Source of the DNA: Antedon mediterranea
Lineage: Eukaryota > Echinodermata > Crinoidea > Comatulida > Antedonidae
Assembly (NCBI RefSeq): GCF_964355755.1
Contig: NC_092673.1
Coordinates: 12,593,001 to 12,657,000 of the forward strand
Direction: 5' to 3'
DNA length: 64,000 nucleotides
Part shown: positions 32,307 through 42,857 of the stretch, piece after piece
How positions within the stretch are numbered: the stretch's first letter is position 1
How the letters are laid out: the number at the start of each line of letters is the position of its first letter
Notes under the pieces: generated by a model
Seen by the model: only the letters and a program-made list of their open reading frames with translations
Told to the model about the DNA's origin: nothing
Database searches by the model: none
Program-made: the position numbers and the translations under genes

Positions 32307-34910
32307 CTTTGAAGTTCTTTAGTTCTTTGTAAAAAGCTCGCGGACCTCTTGTGATGCAATCTGTAGGTCATATTTGTTCCATTCTTGCATCCAACTTTTC
32401 GACATATCAATGTAGTAGGGCTGGTTTTTTTCATTCAACTACAGGTTGACTAGGGCTTTCACTACTCCAATGCAGACACCATGCAAATAATCAATTACAG
32501 TACTATGTCTGTGGCTACATTCACATCTTTTAGCATTGACATCATAGACAATCCTTTTACCCCATTGACCTATAAAATAGTGACAACATAACAGGATTTA
32601 CTAAATTGTATATTTTAGAGATATTTTTTACAAGCCATTTTGTTAAATATATATACCTATTGCAAAAAAAAAAAAATCAAATAAATTATACAAGTGATTT
32701 ACTCCACAGACATTGGGTTTATCACTGCTTAAACTATTAATAGGTTCCCCCCCCCCCCCCCACCCTGAAAGATTAGACTGAATACTGCCATAGGGTAGTA
32801 AGTTCATAGAAAGGGACATTTTCATTAGTGGTAATTAGTATTTTAAAGTTTTTGTGCTAATATATTGTTTTACACTCACAGCAATTCCTTTCTCTAATGC
32901 TTCTTTCGCATAGTTTTCCATCCGTTCTTTTGTTCTGAGTTGTATTTCCTTACCACCACGGGTTGACAGCAGTAGTCCCTTTTTTACGTTTTGCCCTTTT
33001 ATTATTCGTTTCGCACTGTCCACATCCAAATTGACCATTAAATTGGGTCATATCTTTCACAAGACACATGGCTAAAAGGTCCATCGTAGCAGCAAGCAAT
33101 TTAACTTTTACTTTGCAGTCCCGTACTTGTATACCTGAAATTTAAGTATTTCATACACTTTTAATATTTAACAAAAAAAATATGAAATGCTGTATTGTAG
33201 GCCAACTTACCAGTGTAATGAGGCAATTAAATTATAGTCTGAACAATTTCTGATTTGTGTAGATAATTTGTTCATAGACTTAAGAATAACCCTTCATAAT
33301 GAAGTTGAATCAAACAATTTCTGATTTGTGTAGATAATTTGTTCATAGACTTAAGAATAACCCTTCATAATGAAGTTGAATCGACATTTATTTTAACCAT
33401 TATTTTTCTATTTATTACTTACAGTTAATGTATCCTCAATTGCAAGTTTTTAAAACAATATTTACCAAATACGTAATTGGGTTGTTATTGTATTGTTATT
33501 TTACACTTATAATATATAATAGTGAAGTAACTGAATACAGTAATTTAAACATAACTTCTACTACCAACTTCATTGGTGTTAGTAACAATAGGAACATATG
33601 CTTTTTTATAGCATCAAAAATTAAAATACAAAAAGGCAAGTTACCATTGATATAGAGGTTGTTGATGCTTTTTATCAGTGTTGGCATGGACGGCTTGGAG
33701 TCTCCACACCATACCCCAAAAAGGATGACTCTGTCTTTCCGGTACCTGAAAACAATATAAATAGGGCAATTTTATGGTAAAAATGATGTTATGACTGATT
33801 TTAATACATATACCATGGGTTCTGTTAATACTATTTTAAAATAAGCATTCACAAACAATTAGCATGTAATAACTAATTGTAGAGTGTCATAACCAAAAGA
33901 AATTAATATGGCTTGTCTTCGTGAATCAAAACCAGTATTTTTTTAACATTTATGATTCAAAATGTCTTACTCTGATTTAAAGTCTTCAAAATATATAATT
34001 TCAGCCTTTATTTGACACCTAAATTATGAACATAGATAGAATAAATATGAAAAAGTCAGTATAGAATTATTGCCAATAAAGTTCATAGTTAAATTCTTTT
34101 TTTTTAAAATTATAATTGAGCATTGTTTCCATATATTATCAGAATTAAAGGCTTAGGACAATTTCGGCCGAAATTTGACTTCAAATTAAACTTTTTATTT
34201 GAAATAGTTATACTGTAATACCAGTGTATATGATAATAAATAATATGTTATTATACACTATACATCATTTATTCTACACGCTTTGTCGCCTAGGCTTAGG
34301 CTAGTACTGTAGTGTAGTTATTCCCTTTTAATTACCAACCATTCATCATGACTTAAAATTAAACTTATTAGGCCTAGGAAAGAATTAGTACAAGTTATAA
34401 ACGTAGTAATTGTATTCACTAAAAATTAATTTTATAATCCAGTATACATTATCATAGGCCCATAACATTATCATATAAAATGATCTAATTTAATTTTAGC
34501 ATGTTTACACTGATATTTCCATAAATATCAATTTTGAATAATTGTAAATTTGTTCTCAAAAAATTTCATCTGGTTTCAAATGGATATTTAAAAAATAAAT
34601 GTTAACTTTTTGGTTAAACCAGTTGACAAGTAAATAAATTTGTTGATATTGATATAGCATTTTGCTTATAAACGTACCTCATTTTTGGAGGGAGTTTGTT
34701 AATAACTGCCTGAAGCGGCCAAATCGACATTGATGAGCTTTTAGACACTTTAACGCCATCAAAGTGCCATGTACATGTTAACAGATCCGTTTTATTTTCA
34801 ATAGCCTTATACAGTGAACCATCATAGACATCCCTAATGCTCGACCCATCAGAGATTTTGGGAGTGTCAATTCTGTTTACAAAGTCAGGATCAGTGAATG
34901 AATTTTACAA
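32307..34910 (-). pseudogene. EnSpm/CACTA-like transposase remnant with four exons
   Basis: Exons are inferred from motifs and splice signals. Exon a (about 34905-34678) encodes RDVYDGSLYKAI, TWHFDGVKVSKSSSMSIWPL and VINKLPPKMR; donor GAG|GTACGT. Exon b (33745-33645) encodes YRKDRVILFGVWCGDSKPSM; acceptor TTTTCAG, donor ATG|GTAACT. Exon c (33134-32880) encodes VKLLAATMDLLAMCLVKDMT, FNGQFGCGQCE and, after a frame slip, TKERMENYAKEALEKG; donor GCT|GTGAGT. Exon d (32569-32307) encodes VNGVKGL and, after another slip, VIDYLHGVCIGVVKALVNL; donor AAG|GTATGT. The FDGVPVxKSSxxSxWP, LxGxWxGxxKP, ATMDLxA and DYMHxVxLGVVK series belongs to animal transposases that I place near EnSpm/CACTA. At least two frameshifts and missing ends make it inactive. 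Confidence 0.7.
33242..33384. repeat. Tandem duplication of 71 bp inside the CACTA-like intron
   Basis: The block ACAATTTCTGATTTGTGTAG ... AATGAAGTTGAATC appears twice in direct order, starting at 33243 and 33314, with no differences that I see apart from the ends. The identity implies a recent event. Confidence 0.95.
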
Positions 34911-36002
34911 CAAAATGTTAAAAGCATTGATCAATAGTGTTCAATTTGTTACAAAACTAGGTCTAGGTGCGAAGCGGCCGCTTTGGTTGTAATATTATAC
35001 AGGATGTTAGCTATGTTGTACTTAGGTGCTAGATTATAGTATGCAATCCAGAATAGTATGACCATGGTTTGGATTACATGGTACTGTATGACCGAAGTGA
35101 TCGGCTTCCTTAGGTCTCAAGTTTTTTAAGAAAATAGGCCTAACATTACTTTATTTAAAACGCTTACCTCAAAACATCTCTTCAAGTTGGCTTTTTACAT
35201 CTAGTGTAATAAAGTATGAGTCTTCTTTAGCAGCTTTATTTTAAACATTTCGATATTCTTTGCTCATTTTCACTCAAAAGTCCCAGACAATACTGTAAAA
35301 ACACGCCTAAAAGTATAAAAATAACGTCCGAAACATGCAAAATTGTAAATGATTGAATGTGCTGGATATACAACCTTTTTATAACTCCATGCTTTGGCTT
35401 CCGCTATTTCTTCCGCTGTGAAAGTAACAGCGGTGTGTAAAACAATCGTGGCACCTTAGATGTACCGCCGGTACCAATCAATCCTTTATATTATATAACT
35501 TCTCTATCAGCCACAACTTAATACATTTTTACAATGCTTAGGCATTAAGTGTAAGAAAAAAAATAAATAAATAACGTACTATAGAACAAATTAGTAATAA
35601 TATGATATTTTGTAATCATGTATTCATGTGTATGATGTTATAAAGATGGATTTAAGAAGTACTGTTTATATTTATTTTTATCACAATTTATACATTGTTA
35701 TTATATGCAACTGAAATGAAATAAAGGTGGGACAAACCCACAAAAGAGAAAAAAAAATGCTTAGGTCTACCGTATTTGACTGTGCAGAAAAAAATGTTTT
35801 GCTGTCGCAATCAATAATTAAGTTTTAAAAATAGTTAGTATAATTAAACTAGGCCTACATGATAAATATTATTAAATACAATTTAATTTTTAGATTAAAA
35901 AGTATATTTAGAGCAATGCATAATCGTGTAGGAATGTACAAACTACAGTGTAAATAATAATGATAATAATAATAATACATAAAATAAAAATAACGCATAC
36001 AA
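34911..36002. other. No recognised gene
   Basis: AT-rich with AATAAT runs near 35955-35980. Only short frames. Confidence 0.45.
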
Positions 36003-36052
36003 AAGAACGACGTTTCGACTCCATCTTGGGGTCATTATCAAGTCCAATGATA
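36003..36052 (-). ncRNA. Degenerate hammerhead-like core (motif 3)
   Basis: On the minus strand it reads CTTGATAATG, a hairpin with one mismatch per arm (GACCCC / GGAGTC), then GAAACGTCG. The box TTGATAA is two changes from CTGATGA. It is followed by AT-rich DNA ending in AAT/ATT repeats, as at the 3' flank of the Penelope-like copy near 1640. Confidence 0.35.
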
Positions 36053-36229
36053 AAAATAATAGAAGCAACTAATTTGTGCTATATAAACACGTATAAGACA
36101 AAGCATACTGTAAACATTAGTGTCATTATATTTCTCTAGATTAGGTAGACTTTGTTTAATGTGTAGACTTCTTTGATTATATTTGGAACGTAAACTATAG
36201 TTATACCATCCATTATAGGAGCATGGCAT

Positions 36230-36951
36230 TTTAACTTTCTTTTACCCATTTAGGTACCCATTTTCACCTTGTCCTAATGTGTTTCTGCATTAGTTTTTGA
36301 ATTATATTTTTTTTACAATTATTTTTCTACCGTACAGATCAATATTAATGACAATTTACAAAATAACGTTTGGTAAAGTAAATTTGCAAAATAAACAAAT
36401 TAAAATTAATAAATTAACACTTACAAAAAGATTCCTATGTTTTCCCCAACGATTAAAGAAAAAACTGCAGTTTAATTTCGAACGCGATCACACAAAACGT
36501 ACCGCGCACACACACCACAAGCACCAGAGGTTGCCTTTCAGTTTAGCTCCTCCTGCTTATAAGATCAATTATTATTGTACCTTCGAATGCCTTCCCAACG
36601 CTGTCCTCAATAAATCTGGCTAGATCCAGACTGCTTATCACGTCAGACAATGCCTTGGAATGTCTTGTTTCCTTGCCTGTGTTAGTGGCGGGAGCTTCCT
36701 TTTTGTTAGTAGCCACGAGGCTAGATCGAATAGGCACAATGTTGAGGCTAAAAAAACAGTAGTAAAGTACCTTAAATTCTCCAAAACTTGTATGTATCAG
36801 TATAATATGTTACTTAGCGATCCGATAAGCGGTAAGAGTCAAATTATAACATCGGAAGCCTCAAACTTAAAATGATAGCTTAGCGGAGCTTGATGAAAAA
36901 CAAGTCTAGTGCCATTGACTTGGAGATGTTGATTTAGTGATCCGGTTGATT
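36230..36951. other. No recognised gene
   Basis: Two overlapping frames of 64-108 codons (36297-36623 and 36543-36737) have no recognisable motif. Confidence 0.4.
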
Positions 36952-38276
36952 CTATTTGCCACATAAACATAAAAGCGTCTTGTCTTTTTTTGTGTTTATG
37001 TAGCCAAGCACTACGCGGCAGTCTGTATAAAACGTCACCGCATCAAAGTGGATATCCATTTCGTCTTTTATAAGTTCAAAAATCTCAGCCGCTAACACGG
37101 CAGCGCATAATTCCAGTCTTGGAACTGTGTGAGCTGGTTTGGGAGCTACCTTGCTCTTGGATATTACAAAACCAGTATGAGGTCCATCTTTGTTAGTCAC
37201 CGTAAGGTATACGACAGCTCCAATGGCTTGCGTAGATGCGTCCGAGAATATGGTCAGCTCCTTTTTAGCGCTTGATAAAATAAACGTGTTTACGTATCGT
37301 CTTGATACCTTTAGCTTCTCTAATCGCTCAAGTGACGTCCTCCAACTACACTTTCCTCTGTTATCTAAGTCTAGGGGTGCATCCCAATCTGTGCTACCTT
37401 TGCTTAGTTCTCTAACAAGCAGCTTTCCTTGTAAAGTGACAGGTGAGACAAGTCCCAGTGGATCGAATATGCTATTAACTATGGATAACATGCCTCTTCT
37501 TGTGTACTCACTTGGTTCGCGAGATATCTTGAAGGTAAAGTAGTCATTTCTTACGTCCCATAGCACGCCTAGACTTCCTTGAATTGGTACTTTGTCTGTG
37601 TCGACGTTGAATTGGTACTTTGTCTGTGTCGACGTTAAATGTTTGCAAGTCCTAGCCTTGTCTACGTTGTCGAAAGCGTCCATCACCTTTTGGCTGTTTG
37701 AGGCAATTTTGTGTAGCTTCAAGTTTGATTCCGCAAGCATGGATCTCGTTCTGGTCAACAAGTCATCCTTTAGTCAATAACTTCATTGTTCATGTCGTTG
37801 TCTTTGAACCACTTAAAACGGAGGTAGTCACAATGGTCTTCTCTCACGTAGAAGCAGTAAAACATCTGTTGAACGTCTGCGATTACAGCAATACTCTCTT
37901 TCCTGAATCTTAATAGGACTCCTAATAAAGTGTTGTTCAGGTCAGGACCACTTAGCAACACCTTGTTTAATGAAACTCCGCCAAAGTCTGCACTTGAATA
38001 AAAAACAACTCTTATTTTGTCTGGTTTTTGTGGATGATAGACACCAAACATCGGCAGATACCAACGTTCCTTCTCTGGTGAAATAGGCGGGGCTGGCTCA
38101 GCATGTCCATGATCTAACATCTTCTGCACAAACTCAACAAACTGGCTCTTTTGTGAAGGCTTCTTGTTTAGCGTCTCGCAAAGTAAATGCAATCTTCTTC
38201 TGGCTAGGGCTTCATTGTTATGAAGCGGTTGTCGGGACGGCTTGAAAGGCAATGGCGCCACCAAACTTCCATACAA
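36952..38276 (-). pseudogene. BEL/Pao retrotransposon pol remnant (RT start to RNase H)
   Basis: Two frames run on the minus strand. 37770-38276 covers the pre-RT and fingers/palm start, with LHNNEALARRRLHLL, ERWYLPMFGVYHPQKPDKIR, LNKVLLSGPDLNNTL and IAVIADVQQMFY (first catalytic Asp). The frame hits a stop at 37770. 36952-37761 covers the thumb/connection and RNase H, with HKIASNS, GSLGVLWDV, RRGMLSIVNSIFDPLGLVSP, FSDASTQAIGAVVYL, PRLELCAAVLAAEI and FYTDCRVVLGYI; the RNase H acids are visible. The part with the second and third RT catalytic Asp (about 80 residues) is absent at the junction near 37760. A 28-bp tandem duplication (37581-37636) lies inside the second frame. No LTRs, gag or protease were recognised. 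Confidence 0.85.
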
Positions 38277-39700
38277 AGGGACACCGCCAGGGTAGTGCGT
38301 AACTGTACACGCTTTGGCCCTTGTAACTTGATACAGTCTAGATATCGACGCTTGGACCGCAATGAAAATAAGTTCGGATCGTTCACCTTTGTTCCCGGCC
38401 TCAAATCCCTCCCCCGCTCATTGCGCACGCGCCTATTCCTCTAACTAGGCCTAGTACCAGATAGAGAGTACTACTACTCTAGACTATTCATATCAGTTAT
38501 CCGTGGTTATCTAATTTTATAGCAAAAATATCGCAGTATAGCATAAATACAATATTATACAGTAATAGTAGGTTAAATGATGTTACACCTTCTGCAGCAA
38601 GCAAATCAAACTTGTTACAGCACGTGTGCTTGGTTTTGTCTAGACAAATATTAAACGTGTCTGTTGAGCTATCGTATTTCGGCAATAAAACAGACTGACA
38701 GAAAAAGTTACACAGTTTCTAATCTAAAAACTTTTTTTTTTACTTTTTCATTTACAATTTTTTTTTTCGTGTTGATGACCGGGAGGGGGGTGGGGGGCAC
38801 GGGCCTGACTTGTATATAATCCATGAAAACAAAACATTTCATTTCAATTACAATGTCTTTTAAATGAAGACAACAGCATTATTTAGTCTTTCAATAATAA
38901 TTCATTAAATATATTTTGTTAGTCTGTTTTGATATACTGAAATAAAATTATGCATGATGAGTTCAAATTTGTCTTTAATTGTAAAATCGTCAATCTGTTT
39001 GTAGAACTGACAGATAGACAAAATATCTTTATCAAGTATTCATTACTGGCGGTAGCCCCCCTGCAGGAAGCATCACTAGCCACATAACAAAATGGCAGTT
39101 GTCGAGCTGAAACTAATGCTAGGCCTACATCTACTAGAGATGCTCTATTTAGTCTTACTACCTAGCTAGGAGAGGCCTAGCAGCACCCTAGCTAAAGTAG
39201 TAGTAGTAGTAGTAGTACAGTATGCAGTAACAAATTTCCAATATTATTATTATATAATAACCGATAATCCGTGGTAGGCTCGAGTACTCGAGGTACTACA
39301 GCATACAGGCCAACTATCTGGGGCATATGACCGTTTCGGCCACAACAGATTTCTATGGCGCGCCATTCACGCATATATTAGACCGTGCTATTGTTTTTGC
39401 TATTAGTTATCGCATCTCATGCTTTGTTGTATAGTATCTTTTATGACTATTTATTACTACCATTACAGTGTTATCATTCTCAACGTTATTCCACTACAAT
39501 TTGCATTTATTAGATTTGTTGTTTCCATTCCAGTTTAGTTGTATCTTGGAGTCTTGGCGAAAAACAAATTCAACTGTCAGTGACACAGTTAAATACTCTC
39601 TTAGTACAGACGTATTAATAGTTTGGCTATGAAAAAAGAAATGCTAAGAAAAAAAAAGAAATTTAATTAAAACGTTATTCCTTCCATTGCTTAGGTGACC
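38277..39700. other. No recognised gene
   Basis: The 150 bp upstream of the BEL remnant show no protease motif. A (TAG)n microsatellite lies at 39194-39219, a G run near 38786-38796, and poly-T near 38728 and 38758. Confidence 0.45.
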
Positions 39701-39941
39701 TAAAGCCTGGTTTCCATTAAAATCGCTACAGCGTTTCCATTAAAATCGCTACACGCGCAGATGTCGCAGTCAAATCGGCAAAGTTCAACCATGTTCAACT
39801 TTGCCGATTTTGTCGGCGATGAATCGTATACGCATACCAAAGAATATTTAGTGCTCGCGTACTAGATCCCCGATAAATTCTAGCTTTTCCATAGAATTGC
39901 TACGCTCTGTCGTGTAGCGATTTTATGGAAACCAGGCTTAA
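39701..39941. mobile_element. 235-bp MITE with TAA target duplication (PIF/Harbinger-type)
   Basis: The left end reads TAA then AGCCTGGTTTCCATTAAAAT (from 39704). The right end is the inverse, with ATTTTATGGAAACCAGGCT ending at 39938 and followed by TAA. TIRs are about 28 bp with one indel. The 22-bp block TTTCCATTAAAATCGCTACA is duplicated in tandem inside the left end. The interior holds a hairpin, 39773-39789 against 39793-39809, with one mismatch in 17. A 3-bp TAA duplication is the hallmark of PIF/Harbinger elements. A HARBI1-like remnant lies 3 kb away, but no sequence link was seen. Confidence 0.85.
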
Positions 39942-40083
39942 AGAACAAAGAGGAATATCAGGAACTCGCACATCAATACAAGCAGAATCAAGAAGAAAAT
40001 TAGTGATAAAAAAAAATAAATTTAATAAAACTTTGTCGTCTTCATTTGATTGGTTTTTAATACAACACAGGAGTAATTAAATG

Positions 40084-40164
40084 TTTTATCATCGAAAAAA
40101 CAATTGAAGTATATAATTATTAATTCTTAATAATTACATACTTCAATTGTTTTTTCCGATAAAA
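40084..40164. repeat. Long hairpin, arms of 38-40 bp, 3-nt loop
   Basis: The left arm (40084-40123) begins TTTTATCATCGAAAAAACAA. It pairs with the right arm (40127-40164) with one transition and a 2-base bulge, around the loop TTC. The arms contain CAATTGAAGTAT. Both a short palindromic MITE and a hairpin-RNA precursor fit. The 3-nt loop is short for a microRNA precursor. Confidence 0.8.
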
Positions 40165-40903
40165 TAAATCGTATTCTTAACCACTGTGTTCTTCCGCTTC
40201 TTATTCCTTCAAAGTTATATTTATTGTACACAATAAAATTAGTATATATCCCTACGTACTTCAATTCGTTTTATATTTATAGAAAAATGTACATACAATT
40301 AGTATCACTTAGACCTCATTCAATTCATTTTTTTTTGTAAAAACTATACATTTTAATTTCAACCGTATTGTATTTTTTGTACTCTGAAATATCGGTATCT
40401 ACGTAATTCTTCGTTTCTTATCTCATCATGCCACCTAGCTACAAAATATGTGTTCGTATTTTATTTTCATTATTAATTAATTAATTAATTGCCAAGTTTG
40501 TCTGTGTCCGTGTTTTCCTGTGTAAAAACAAAAAACAAAAGTAAAACGCAATGAAATCGATAATCCTGTATTACATTGTCGTGTCTCATTGTTCCCCTAT
40601 CAATGGCACTATGGGCGTTCCATAGATATGGTAGTAATATTGTCTGTGGCCGAAGTTGGCCTAATCCCTATCTAGGGCCTAGAGCTGGGTACAGTATATA
40701 ACAAAAACGCCTCGTAATTCAATCCAAATTAAAATAAAATATGTTAAGATTTGCCCATATAACATTAAAATTGTTAAGGGTGTGTTTTAAACGTTCTTTT
40801 CTACCTACCTTTTTAACTCAACCCATCGGAATTTCTCATTCAAAAACATGTGGCGAAATGGTTTGTTTACAATCTATACCCACTCGGTGAAATTTGAGTG
40901 ACG
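40165..40903. other. No recognised gene
   Basis: AT-rich with no motif; a TTAA-type microsatellite (TTAATTAATTAATTAATT) near 40474-40491. Confidence 0.45.
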
Positions 40904-41304
40904 TCATCGCGGTTCGCCATTTCTCTCTATTAATGGTGAGTCTACCACCAACAGCAAATCCTCATCACTCTCACTTCGCTTTAAAAAGGTTGCTTCGGAA
41001 AGACCCACACTAATATCACATTTAGCCTCTGCAGTTGCTTGACTGCTCGAAGCTTCTTCAGCAAATTTACGTTTTTTGGATTCGACTGTTTTAAGTCAAA
41101 GCTGCCTCTTTAGGCTCTCGATTTCGACCGCTTGCGATTTAATTCTTGAAGCACAGTCTGCCAAAGTCTGCTCTATCACTCTCCCTGTCCTCTCTGCTGT
41201 ATTCCTTAACTTCCTGTCGGAAATTTTGACTTGGAAACAGTCGAAATAGAGCGATGCCGTTACAGATGCAGCTTCTATTTGTTTTAGCAGATCCTCGTTC
41301 ATTT
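40904..41304 (-). CDS. Small unidentified protein, ORF continues in frame beyond an internal TGA
   Basis: The ATG at 41302-41304 (context CAAAATGA) begins MNEDLLKQIEAASVTASLYF. 69 residues follow to a TGA at 41096-41098. The segment is helical and charged (RTGRVIEQTLADCASRIKSQ, VEIESLKRQL), likely a coiled coil. Beyond the TGA the same frame stays open for 63 more codons (LKTVESKKRKFAEEASSSQA ... SESDEDLLLVVDSPLIE) to a second TGA at 40904-40906. That extension has a basic KKRK patch and an acidic Ser-rich end and is less AT-rich than its surroundings, so it looks coding. The first TGA is followed by CTT. Either a once longer gene of about 132 codons acquired a stop, or stop readthrough occurs. 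No homologue recognised; no intron signal needed. Confidence 0.5.
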
Positions 41305-41892
41305 TGATCAATCTATTGAAAGCGAATTGAACAGTGAACTAACACAAATATAAGACACACAATCAAATACATTTCGTAGGCCTACCATAATTACTAAGAT
41401 TAAACCTAACATCCAATTAAACACTAAATTTACCTTAAACTTGTGTACACAAACTCCGTAGAACTTCAAAGATGGAAGATTTTATACTAATCTCAAAACA
41501 TTCATAAACTCTTCTTTTATACTATTTCAGTGAAACCATTCAACAATGAAAAGTCGACACCTGCTATTTTATTGTTCTAGACCATGAATTGATACAAAGC
41601 AACAGGTGACTCCGCTTATTTTGACTACATCAATAACATCAAAAAAGATATATTAGGAGGAAAATCGTATTACGAGAATTTCTATATAATATAAAGGATT
41701 TATATTAATTAGCAAAAAAAATGATCACCTGTAAAAAAAAAAAATATATATATATTACTTTTTATTTATTAAAAAATATACTGAACCAGTGATCTCAACT
41801 GTACAAGGCTGCATACATAACCGTTACACCAAACTTACGTTTACAAGGTTCTAGTGCAATTAGTATAATCAAACACTAACACTATATATATA
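41305..41892. other. No recognised gene
   Basis: AT-rich, with (TA)n near 41742-41756 and 41883-41896. Confidence 0.45.
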
Positions 41893-42298
41893 TATAAACA
41901 CAGTAGGCAAAGAACATTAATTCTAAACCGCCCGGTGATATATATATAATTAATTTGAAACGATAAAAATGAGGAAATCTGTGAGAATGAGAAAAAGTCG
42001 ATCCAACCGAGACTCGAACTCGGACCGTCTGCTTGATATGCAGTTGCCCTAACCATTATACCACTGGGGCTTTCATGGTATTGTTTAAACTCGATTGGAT
42101 AGCGACTCTTTAACATTCTCGGCGTGATGCAGCGGAACATCACTAGTCCTCAGTTGTACACACGCGCATCAGAGATCAAATTGATACGCCCTCATCTTAC
42201 AGTATTTTTATTCACGAGGCGGGATCTCCGAAGAGATACTTTTATATATATAAACACAGTAGGCAAAGAACATTAATTCTAAACCGCCCGGTGATATA
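41893..42298. repeat. Composite repeat: 48-bp direct repeats flanking a tRNA-containing unit
   Basis: Copies 2 and 3 of the 48-bp repeat (TAAACACAGTAGGCAAAGAA ... CCGCCCGGTGATA) lie at 41893-41944 and 42249-42298 in direct orientation. Between them are a (TA)n run, the half-site TTTGAAACGATAAA, a tRNA-like sequence on the minus strand, and about 110 bp of unrelated DNA. Direct repeats on both sides could be terminal repeats of one element or two tandem insertions. Confidence 0.7.
41997..42072 (-). tRNA. tRNA-like sequence (Asp-like, AUC anticodon), probably a repeat-derived pseudo-tRNA
   Basis: On the minus strand an A-box-like TGGTATAATGGTTAGGGCA, an anticodon arm CTGC-ATATCAA-GCAG, and a perfect T-arm CCGAG-TTCGAGT-CTCGG occur in tRNA order and spacing. 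The anticodon would be AUC (codon GAU, Asp), whereas normal tRNA-Asp uses GUC. The acceptor arms (GCCCCAG at the 5' side, TTGGATC at the 3' side) do not pair, so a functional tRNA is unlikely. A diverged copy with the same flanks lies at 60605-60760, which marks it as part of a dispersed repeat. Confidence 0.6.
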
Positions 42299-42323
42299 CA
42301 TTCTTATATATATATATATATAT

Positions 42324-42519
42324 TTTACTTTATCGTTTTGATTTAGCTTTTCACTTTTTTTTTTTTTTGTATCTCCATTGATATCTAGCCACTGATACCC
42401 TCAGCATTGTCATTTTTCAGTAATTTGCCTTTGGATTTATATATATATTGCCCGATTAATGTAGCATAGAAGAATTATACTGTAGGCGGAGGTATGCACT
42501 CTTGGAGTGCCTTTTTCTA
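42324..42519 (+). mobile_element. Second copy of the Penelope-like 3' end joined to an inverted-repeat end
   Basis: 42324-42447 repeats 1686-1812, starting TTTACTTTATCGTTTTGATT and ending GCCTTTGGATTTATATATAT. It is followed 30 bp later by 42478-42519, the reverse complement of 695-737, which lies upstream of the first copy. It contains the small hairpin GCACTC-TTG-GAGTGC. No coding part of the element is present here. Confidence 0.7.
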
Positions 42520-42761
42520 GTTATATTTATACTCGCTTTCTTATTTGTGATTGCTAATGCAGGTGGGGAACTTCTTTTTTGTTTACAGCCAGTGGGCATA
42601 CTCCCAATGTTACTTCTTTTGTTTCTCCAAACATTCTCCATTTTGTCTTTTATTCTTTCTTGCCAGCCATCACTACCAATCCCTAATTTTTCTCGTATAT
42701 GTGGATATTTTGAAACAAGATACAAGTAAGGTATACAGTAACACACTATCGTACTGTACAA
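42520..42761 (-). pseudogene. Unidentified helical segment (possible captured exon)
   Basis: The minus strand reads YLVSKYPHIREKLGIGSDGW, then QERIKDKMENVWRNKRSNIG, followed by low-complexity sequence. The regular charge pattern and a WRNKRSN ending look coding rather than random, and I have the impression of similar pieces in transposon-rich loci. I cannot name a family. The downstream half has no clear motif. Confidence 0.3.
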
Positions 42762-42857
42762 AAATTTAGACCTTTTTAACAGAATACACTGTTTCGCACG
42801 TATGTCTAGTATTGATTGGTTGGTTAAATTATAATTTTGTGAAGAGAGAAAACTATT

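Noticed and set aside
36038-36229. 63-codon minus frame upstream of the hammerhead-like motif 3
   Set aside because: Position suggests a Penelope-like C-terminus, but no GIY-YIG or KRSELI motif is present.
36952-38276. Endogenous retrovirus
   Set aside because: Motifs fit the BEL/Pao retrotransposon group; no env-like frame or LTR is visible.
38265-38300. Similarity between 38272-38300 and 63866-63895 (TACAAAGGG...CCGCCAG...GTGCGTA)
   Set aside because: About 25 of 30 bases can be aligned only with gaps and the flanks do not match; could be chance, not scored as a repeat.
41997-42072. Functional tRNA-Asp gene
   Set aside because: Acceptor stem does not pair, anticodon AUC is atypical, and a diverged copy with the same flanks exists, so it is a repeat-derived sequence.
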